A stretch of 10,839 nt of DNA from Flavobacteriaceae bacterium UBA5079 (GTDB lineage: Bacteria > Bacteroidota > Bacteroidia > Flavobacteriales > Flavobacteriaceae). The stretch's first letter is position 1. The number at the start of each line of letters is the position of its first letter. Below the pieces are notes generated by a model. It saw only the letters and a program-made list of their open reading frames with translations. It was not told the origin of the DNA and made no database searches. Location: assembly GCA_002414705.1 (NCBI GenBank), contig DIAL01000078.1:22756-33594 (forward strand). Direction: 5' to 3'. Position numbers and translations under genes: made by a program. Shown in pieces: positions 5,797 to 10,839 of this stretch.

Positions 5797-7113
5797 ACAA
5801 TCAATCTTATCACCTTCCGCCAACTTTCTACTCGCCAAACGCCAAGAACTAAAAACCTGAACTAATATCACAGGCAATAGCAACAAACTTAAAAAAACTC
5901 CAACAACCAATAACAAACGGTTCGTCTTAAACTGATAAGGCAATATAGATGTCGGAATCGTTCGCAACAATGCCCAACGCGCTGCTTGGTTACCATAATA
6001 GGTTCTAAAATAGTACAACACACTAGGTATGGGTCTAGGTGCAAAAAATGTAGAAGGTCTAAAAGCATCCCAACTACCCATCTCACGCAAACCACCAGTT
6101 CCAGCTTTCACATCAATACAACTGGCATACGGATTAGAGATACTGCGAATATCAGCCAAATAAATCCGAGCGCCAAATTCGCCATCACCCATGCGTTGTT
6201 TTTCAAACTGCCTATCAAACAAACCAACCTCTTCAAAAACCGTTTTATACAGCATAGCATTTCCCGTTGCAAATTGAGTCGCTACGGCAAAAAAGAAACG
6301 CTCTTTAGGGATATATTGGTCTTCAGGATAAAAAACACCAGCAGATACCTGCGCATCAAAATAGTCTAGTACTTTAATATGACAGGATAACCAATCGGGC
6401 TGAATGCGTACATCATCTTCAGATAAGGCAATTAAAGTCCCTTTTGCTGCCCGTATGGCGGTATTTCGTGCCAACCATAAGGCTTTTTCCTCTTGACGAA
6501 TAAGACGAATGGGCACATCAAAATTCTTATAAAAATCAGGCTGAAAGGGTTCGGATTGATCGACGATGATAAGTTCAAAATATTGATAATCTTGTTTTTC
6601 AAAATCCTGCAATACATCTTTTAAATATTCATACCGATTCAACGTAGGAATAACCACACTAACTAAAGGTTTTTCAGCAAGCAGTTTAGAGTGATAAGGC
6701 TTCCAATCGGGATATTGAATAGGGTTTATGGCTTTAGTCCTGGTTGTATGTGACGTTTGGAACCATGCACGAATGTCAGCAATAGGATTGTTAAATGTAA
6801 CCAAACGCATAACCAATACGTAAAACACCCACACAGGATGAAACTGTTTACGGATAAAGTGGTAGTTATCCCGTAAAGAAACCGTTTCAAAATCCCTATA
6901 ATGAGCTATATCGCCTATAAAACCAGATTGAACTGCTTGCCAGGATAAATCATAATCTTGCGCATATTTAGAGGTATAACGCGTATCCACCTGAAGCTGA
7001 TCTAAAACAGATTGTGGTAAGGCATCAACCTCTGGAAAAGCACTAAAATCCGCTTTCGTTAATAAACGAAAGTAATGGGTGGGTTGTAAGTATCTTAAAA
7101 ATTGGAATGGCAT
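5746..7113 (-). CDS. GT2 family glycosyltransferase with C-terminal membrane anchor
   Basis: A 455-residue protein, longer than a minimal GT2. Residues 1-145 form an N-terminal region of unknown role with a hydrophobic patch (WVFYVLVMRLV, 95-105). The GT-A core follows: VSVVIPTLNR (151-160), ELIIVDQS (180-187), ARNTAIRAAKG (215-225), then SEDDVRIQPDW (231-241), where Glu232-Asp233-Asp234 stands at the DXD metal-binding position. Later GDGEFGARIY supplies the acidic residues expected for the catalytic base region. A hydrophobic helix at about 399-421 (LLLVVGVFLSLLLLPVILVQV) probably anchors it to the inner membrane. The last 16 residues are coded by a simple-sequence tract. ATG start at 7113, 25 bases after the stop of the upstream GT4, so same operon. 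It probably adds one repeat-unit sugar; the donor is unknown. Confidence 0.92.
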   Translation of the reverse strand: MPFQFLRYLQPTHYFRLLTKADFSAFPEVDALPQSVLDQLQVDTRYTSKYAQDYDLSWQAVQSGFIGDIAHYRDFETVSLRDNYHFIRKQFHPVWVFYVLVMRLVTFNNPIADIRAWFQTSHTTRTKAINPIQYPDWKPYHSKLLAEKPLVSVVIPTLNRYEYLKDVLQDFEKQDYQYFELIIVDQSEPFQPDFYKNFDVPIRLIRQEEKALWLARNTAIRAAKGTLIALSEDDVRIQPDWLSCHIKVLDYFDAQVSAGVFYPEDQYIPKERFFFAVATQFATGNAMLYKTVFEEVGLFDRQFEKQRMGDGEFGARIYLADIRSISNPYASCIDVKAGTGGLREMGSWDAFRPSTFFAPRPIPSVLYYFRTYYGNQAARWALLRTIPTSILPYQFKTNRLLLVVGVFLSLLLLPVILVQVFSSWRLASRKLAEGDKIDCLEWKLKSEALREKSGK

Positions 7114-7138
7114 GCGAGTTAGTTCATGATAATAATAA

Positions 7139-8230
7139 TCAATTAGTCGGTAAAGATTGGTTTAAAATCACAGCTTTAACCTGCTCATAAATAACAGTTT
7201 TCTCAAATGTATCTTCATAAATAGCTCTAAAATAATTAGAATCACAGCCTGTTCTTTCAATATAAGGTTCTAATTTATCAATTAATTCTGGAATGTTATG
7301 TGGATTAAAGGTAAACTCTTCCAGAGGGAATTTTGTTTTATCAATAAAATCCAAAGCACCGAAACTATTTGACACCAAAACGGGTCTTCCTAGAGCTATT
7401 GTTTCAATAAAAACCAATCCAAAAGCTTCGTGAAAACTGGGTAAAACCAAAACATCCATGGTATCATAGAAGGTTGTCATTTCTTGAACATTTAATATCC
7501 CCAAGAAAGAAATATCCTTAGTTAATTTTAATTCATGAACTAGTTGTTCCAAATCCTTTTGATAGGGTCCACCACCTGCAATATATAAGCGAATTGGGTT
7601 TTGGTGTTTCAATTTTAATTCATAAAATGCATGGATTACAGATGCGTGATTTTTATCTGCAACCAAACGGCCTGGACAACCTATTTTTGTAATTGTTTCA
7701 TTTTCTTGAATTTTTAATGGTTGCTTATCAGACCTGTAATTAAGAATATTCGTCCAAAAAGGAATAGCATATGTGAGCTGTTTTGGGATTTTATAGATAA
7801 TATCCATTTCTTTTTGTAATAATGGCGAATTTACAATTACAAAATCTGCCATACTTAAAAACAATCTTTTTGTCAGAACCTTTTGCTTATTGGGTTTACC
7901 ATGACCATAAACGGTGTGAAACCATGCAATATTACGTTTCACTCCCAACAATTTACCAAACAACAAAGCAGGATTAACATAACTAAAATTAGAAATAATG
8001 ATATCAGGTTTCGTTTTATGAATTATTTTAAAAATACTGTAGTAATTATGAAAATGATTACCACGCTTTTCTCCAAAAAATTGAACCTCATTTTGAATAA
8101 AAGTTTCTTTTTTATGCTTTAAATAAAAGTTAGAAACCTCAAAACCATCACAACTTAATTTTTTCGATAATTCTTGAAAAAAATTAGAAAGTAGACCTTT
8201 ATTATAGGTGTATAATATGAGAACTTTCAT
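7139..8230 (-). CDS. GT4 family glycosyltransferase
   Basis: A 363-residue GT-B protein starting MKVLILYTYN at an ATG. The acceptor domain contains PDIIISNFSYVNP and IAWFHTVYGHG. The donor domain has IGCPGRLVADKN, with Arg188 and Lys193, then YIAGGGPYQKDLEQLV, SFLGIL, and the EX7E motif EAFGLVFIE (Glu268, Glu276) followed by GRPVLVSNSFG. This is a complete GT4 set. It is preceded by a 34-base gap and followed by a 25-base gap, which supports an operon with the methyltransferase and GT2 genes. Its DNA looks poorer in G+C than the GT2 gene beside it, hinting at a separate origin. Sugar specificity cannot be read from the sequence. Confidence 0.93.
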   Translation of the reverse strand: MKVLILYTYNKGLLSNFFQELSKKLSCDGFEVSNFYLKHKKETFIQNEVQFFGEKRGNHFHNYYSIFKIIHKTKPDIIISNFSYVNPALLFGKLLGVKRNIAWFHTVYGHGKPNKQKVLTKRLFLSMADFVIVNSPLLQKEMDIIYKIPKQLTYAIPFWTNILNYRSDKQPLKIQENETITKIGCPGRLVADKNHASVIHAFYELKLKHQNPIRLYIAGGGPYQKDLEQLVHELKLTKDISFLGILNVQEMTTFYDTMDVLVLPSFHEAFGLVFIETIALGRPVLVSNSFGALDFIDKTKFPLEEFTFNPHNIPELIDKLEPYIERTGCDSNYFRAIYEDTFEKTVIYEQVKAVILNQSLPTN

Positions 8231-8264
8231 AGACGAAGTCTGATTTGTTAAATTATTTTAAACA

Positions 8265-8939
8265 TTAAACTTTAATCATTTTCAACATAATTTGTTGATC
8301 GGAACCATCTTTTCCTGAAATATGCCCTAAAGATTTTAAATTTCCTAATTGCTCAAGCCGCATACCATTTTTGTTTGCTAAAGTTTCATAAAAATTAATC
8401 GTTCGGAAAACGACTGGAAAACCCTGCCAATTGCCATCTGGAAAATGACCAATATTAACATTAGCAAAAAATACGCCATCAGTTTTTAAACGCTGTCCAA
8501 CAAATTCAAAACAACTTTCAGCAATACTGTCGGCTAAATGAATCAAAACAGAAAAAGCAAAAACAACATTGAATTGCGTTTTTATATGAATGTCTTGAAA
8601 ATTAGTGAATGATATTAAATTAGGCTTTTTATAATCTAATTTCAATATCTTTAATTCCTTTTTCCCTTCCTCCAAAACATGCTTTCTCACCTCTACTCCA
8701 TAATAGTTTTCTAGATCTAAAAATTCAATCATTGGTATTCCACCTCGAAGTGTTCCACAACCAATATCCAATAAGGTATCGGAACTTTTTAAGCCTTGAT
8801 CTTTTAAAAATTGAATCTGGAAATTTTGTTTCATTTTCCATAAATTACCCGCTCCAACTAAAGAGTGTCTTTTTTCTTGCCTACTCTTCAATAAGCTACC
8901 CAGGATTTTCTTTATTTTTTTTAATATATTATTTAGCAT
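8265..8939 (-). CDS. Class I SAM-dependent methyltransferase
   Basis: A 224-residue protein with a Rossmann-type methyltransferase fold. A basic N-terminal helix (MLNNILKKIKKILGSLLK) comes first, then motif I TLLDIGCGTLRGG (55-67), the SAM-ribose acidic position in YYGVEVRK (79-86), and FNVVFAFSVLIHL (123-135) for the motif IV/post-II strand. LKTDGVFFANVNIG follows as a later beta strand. The size fits a small-molecule or sugar O-methyltransferase; a link to the repeat unit is inferred from context, next to the sulfotransferase-like gene and a GT4. The N-terminal helix could attach it to the membrane surface. ATG start at 8939; the 67-base gap to the upstream gene has no clear promoter. The DNA is very AT-rich (11 G or C in 8581-8640). 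Other substrates such as lipid or protein are not excluded. Confidence 0.85.
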   Translation of the reverse strand: MLNNILKKIKKILGSLLKSRQEKRHSLVGAGNLWKMKQNFQIQFLKDQGLKSSDTLLDIGCGTLRGGIPMIEFLDLENYYGVEVRKHVLEEGKKELKILKLDYKKPNLISFTNFQDIHIKTQFNVVFAFSVLIHLADSIAESCFEFVGQRLKTDGVFFANVNIGHFPDGNWQGFPVVFRTINFYETLANKNGMRLEQLGNLKSLGHISGKDGSDQQIMLKMIKV

Positions 8940-9006
8940 AATCCTTGTATATTTTTCAAATTTGGTCGTTTAACACACGTTATCATTTTAAAAATTCAGC
9001 CATAAA

Positions 9007-9792
9007 CTACCATGTTCCATATATTTTTTCATCTTGTAATTCTAAACCGTATATCAATGATAAATAAGTTTTGTCATCCTTAAATTTTAAATAGCGTGAA
9101 TGAAAGTGTTCATTATTAAAACTGCTCCCTCCACCATATCTATTTAGCACCTTTTTAGACTCTTTTAATTTTATTATATAAAATAAACTCAAATCAATCG
9201 GGCTCAAATCCTCAATTAAAAAATTATAGCGTATTACATGGTTTTCAGTATCTCCAAAACAGTTATGATGATCTTTCCAAAGAGTTTTAGTGTGTTCCAA
9301 AATCTTTACGTTTCTTTTTAAATGCATAGCCATATGTGCATGGTTTAGTCTACTAGCCATAACATTTCTTAAGTCTCTAACAACTAGCAACTTTTGATAA
9401 CCAACACCTTTTAAATGTGTTTGATTTATAAATTCACAGGATTCATAATAGTCCTTTACTAGTAAATCCTCGTAACCCACTAGTATTAAGATATTTCTGG
9501 ACAATCTGTATTTTGTCTGCAAGCCATCCCGTATATCTAAATTGTGACGCGGACGCTGATTATTATAAAAAATAACTGTAGCAGAAGCAGAGTCCATGAG
9601 CGTTTTCATCAGGTAGTGATTTCCAGATCGCCTCATTCCGTTTATAAATATAATGCGCGTGTGACTTTTATTTATTCGAATAAACCATGTTAAAAAAGCA
9701 CCATAAAATTGTAAATAAATTGCATAAGGTTTAGAACGCCATAAACGCTTTCTCAATTTAAAAAATTTAAACTTTTTTGAAATATCTTGCAT
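9007..9792 (-). CDS. Sulfotransferase-like protein (PAPS-type P-loop, RSGNH variant)
   Basis: A 261-residue protein. IIFINGMRRSGNHYL (47-61) sits at the position of the 5'-phosphosulfate-binding loop of PAPS-dependent sulfotransferases, with RSGNH in place of the usual RSGT. QKLLVVRDLRNVMASRLNH (133-151) matches the 3'-phosphate-binding element, with Arg139 and Ser147 as the expected ligands. The C-terminal RYGGGSSFNN loop could play the role of the RKGxxGDW loop but does not match it closely. If active it would move sulfate from PAPS to a sugar hydroxyl in the cytoplasm. The protein is short, and no PAPS synthesis genes are in the window. It starts at an ATG three bases after the upstream methyltransferase stop, so the two are almost certainly co-transcribed. 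A nucleotide-binding protein with another role is the main alternative. Confidence 0.75.
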   Translation of the reverse strand: MQDISKKFKFFKLRKRLWRSKPYAIYLQFYGAFLTWFIRINKSHTRIIFINGMRRSGNHYLMKTLMDSASATVIFYNNQRPRHNLDIRDGLQTKYRLSRNILILVGYEDLLVKDYYESCEFINQTHLKGVGYQKLLVVRDLRNVMASRLNHAHMAMHLKRNVKILEHTKTLWKDHHNCFGDTENHVIRYNFLIEDLSPIDLSLFYIIKLKESKKVLNRYGGGSSFNNEHFHSRYLKFKDDKTYLSLIYGLELQDEKIYGTW

Positions 9793-9795
9793 TTT

Positions 9796-10539
9796 TTAAT
9801 GGTCTTTATAAGCCACAGCTACCAAATGCGCTGTGTTTTGAGAACGCTGTTCTACGCCTTTGGATTGGTATCTATTAACAAGAGTTCCAAGTAGAGATTG
9901 CATAAACTTAATTGGATTAATGGTTTTTAAACTCTGTAAACTCCAAACGCGATAGGTACCGGTACTAACGGCATAATGTACATCAACGGCATCAAAATAT
10001 TGGGACAGCAAATCGTGCAATTCTTGTCGGGTATAATGCCGAACATGATCGGGATTTCTTCCAGGGCCTTCATTTTTAATAAAATCACCATTAGGTGTTG
10101 TAAAATAAGCCCAACCACCTTTTTTAATCACTTGTGCTATATGTTTTACAAACAAGTCATCGGCTTCAACATGCTCTATCACTTCAATACTCACAACAGC
10201 ATCATAACTACCTGCTGGCAAGGAGGAATGGGTCATGTCTTGAATGATAACGTCCGAGATATTAGAGCGTTTCTTCTGAATAGTTGTCAATATAGAGTCC
10301 GTAAAGCCTAAATTCAACGCCTGTTTAGTGCCCGATTCTTGCGGCACATCTAACAAGGTAACATCGGCTGGTACATGAATGGTATAAGGAGATTTACGCC
10401 CTCCAACATCTAGAATAGACATGCGAAAATTAGAGCTTGTATGCGTTTTCAACAACCGTTTAATATCATTACGGACCACAACTAAATGAGTTGTCATAAG
10501 TGGAAAGGTAAGCCAACGCATAAATTCGTAAGAGGTCAT
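9796..10539 (-). CDS. Class I SAM-dependent methyltransferase (Methyltransf_11/23-like)
   Basis: A 247-residue protein. Motif I is SILDVGGRKSPY (41-52), with the second part of the glycine motif replaced by RKS, as in several polysaccharide-locus methyltransferases. DVTLLDVP (59-66) carries the acidic residue after beta strand 2, and YDAVVSIEVIEHVEADD (112-128) is the typical motif IV with the EHV signature. GGWAYFTTPNGDF (141-153) and RHYTRQELHDLL follow, again typical of this class. It may methylate a sugar or another group of the repeat unit, which is inference from context. The start at 10539 is ATG; an ATG at codon 7 is also possible. It opens 108 bases after the stop of the upstream glycosyltransferase and ends three bases before the sulfotransferase-like gene. 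Confidence 0.87.
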   Translation of the reverse strand: MTSYEFMRWLTFPLMTTHLVVVRNDIKRLLKTHTSSNFRMSILDVGGRKSPYTIHVPADVTLLDVPQESGTKQALNLGFTDSILTTIQKKRSNISDVIIQDMTHSSLPAGSYDAVVSIEVIEHVEADDLFVKHIAQVIKKGGWAYFTTPNGDFIKNEGPGRNPDHVRHYTRQELHDLLSQYFDAVDVHYAVSTGTYRVWSLQSLKTINPIKFMQSLLGTLVNRYQSKGVEQRSQNTAHLVAVAYKDH

Positions 10540-10644
10540 GAAGGTGTCTATTTAACTTTAAGCTACAATAATAAGCCTTATCTATAAGATTTCCATACAG
10601 TTTCGTAAAAAGCTATAAAACTACAATAAAGAATAATTGACACT

Positions 10645-10663
10645 CTTTTATAATTTATAAAAG
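10645..10663. repeat. 19-base palindrome over the stop codon of the right-edge gene
   Basis: CTTTTATAA and TTATAAAAG flank a single central base, giving a perfect 9-base inverted repeat that includes the last codons and the TAA stop (10650-10648) of the right-edge glycosyltransferase. The stem would be almost all A-T pairs and weak, and the bases after it on the minus strand (AGTGTCAATT) are not a T run. A terminator is therefore unlikely, and chance in AT-rich DNA is plausible. Confidence 0.4.
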
Positions 10664-10839
10664 GATTGAAAAGCCGTTTGTTGCTTATTAAGATTAAAAT
10701 GGTTCCGAACACGAATGATGGCATGTTCTTGTATAGCCGTTTTTTCTTTTTCCGAAAGCTTAATAACACTGATAAGCTGATTGGCTAATAATTTAGGCTG
10801 ACGTTTAGTAACTACCCAGCCCGTTTCAGCATGCAATAC
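10648..10839 (-). CDS. GT4 family glycosyltransferase, C-terminal end only
   Basis: Sixty-three residues plus a TAA stop, open to the right window edge. The visible part begins VLHAETGWVVTKRQPKLLA, then has LSEKEKTAIQEHAIIRVRNHF and ends KQQTAFQSFYKL. This is the typical tail of GT4 proteins: the TGWVV loop after the donor site, a helix covering the allowance for loss or surplus of residues, the R(V)R-x-HF helix, and a last helix that swaps back to the N-terminal domain. The EX7E motif would lie just beyond the edge. There is no reason to start at the internal TTG at 10836, since the family pattern continues upstream. It is the most upstream member of the operon visible here. Confidence 0.82.
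   Translation of the reverse strand, partial: VLHAETGWVVTKRQPKLLANQLISVIKLSEKEKTAIQEHAIIRVRNHFNLNKQQTAFQSFYKL

Noticed and set aside
5986..6369. Plus-strand open frame of 127 codons
   Set aside because: It lies wholly opposite the GT2 core, whose motifs are complete, and its translation shows no recognisable domain. It is best explained as an antisense shadow of a coding region.
9976..10311. Plus-strand open frame of 111 codons
   Set aside because: It is antisense to the methyltransferase with clear motif I and EHV signature, and its translation is low in complexity with no family pattern.
10563..10629. Nine-base direct repeat CTACAATAA at 10563-10571 and 10621-10629
   Set aside because: Two short AT-rich copies 58 bases apart in a small gap are compatible with chance, and no promoter of proper spacing could be built from them.

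Overview
The window is one stretch of a surface-polysaccharide (capsule, exopolysaccharide or O-antigen) biosynthesis locus. Every gene I can support lies on the minus strand, so transcription runs from high to low coordinates. The DNA is AT-rich, Shine-Dalgarno sites are not evident, the promoter-like elements fit the Bacteroidetes TTTG / TAnnTTTG pattern, and the long intergenic gap holds palindromic and simple repeats of a kind I associate with flavobacterial genomes. I infer a Bacteroidota member, probably a marine Flavobacteriaceae. This rests on style and gene content, not on a marker gene.

In transcription order, the right part (10839 to 5746) holds the C-terminal end of a GT4 glycosyltransferase cut by the window edge, a SAM methyltransferase, a PAPS-type sulfotransferase-like protein, a second SAM methyltransferase, a GT4 glycosyltransferase, and a large GT2 glycosyltransferase with a C-terminal membrane anchor. 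These look like a sugar-assembly group plus a decoration group (methylation and probable sulfation). The three genes at 7139-9792 appear clearly more AT-rich than the genes on either side.

The middle (5005-5745) is about 740 bases without a gene. It carries several different inverted repeats, an ATTA microsatellite, and a pyrimidine-rich CACTTT-like tract that runs into the 3' end of the GT2 gene. One hairpin followed by a T-rich stretch on the minus strand could end or attenuate the upstream transcription unit. A promoter-like element lies just before the next gene.

The left part (5004 to 1) holds two GT4 glycosyltransferases joined by an ATGA stop/start overlap, a transglutaminase-like protein with an intact Cys-His-Asp triad, a Wzy/WaaL-type O-antigen polymerase or ligase with many membrane segments, and the N-terminal part of another GT-B glycosyltransferase whose start lies 50 bases inside the polymerase gene. 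Together the genes suggest a Wzx/Wzy-type pathway: cytoplasmic glycosyltransferases build a repeat unit on a lipid carrier, methyltransferases and the sulfotransferase may modify it, and the membrane polymerase or ligase joins the units. No flippase, chain-length regulator, export protein or initiating phosphoglycosyltransferase is in the window. The least expected members are the transglutaminase-like protein and the RSGNH-type sulfotransferase.
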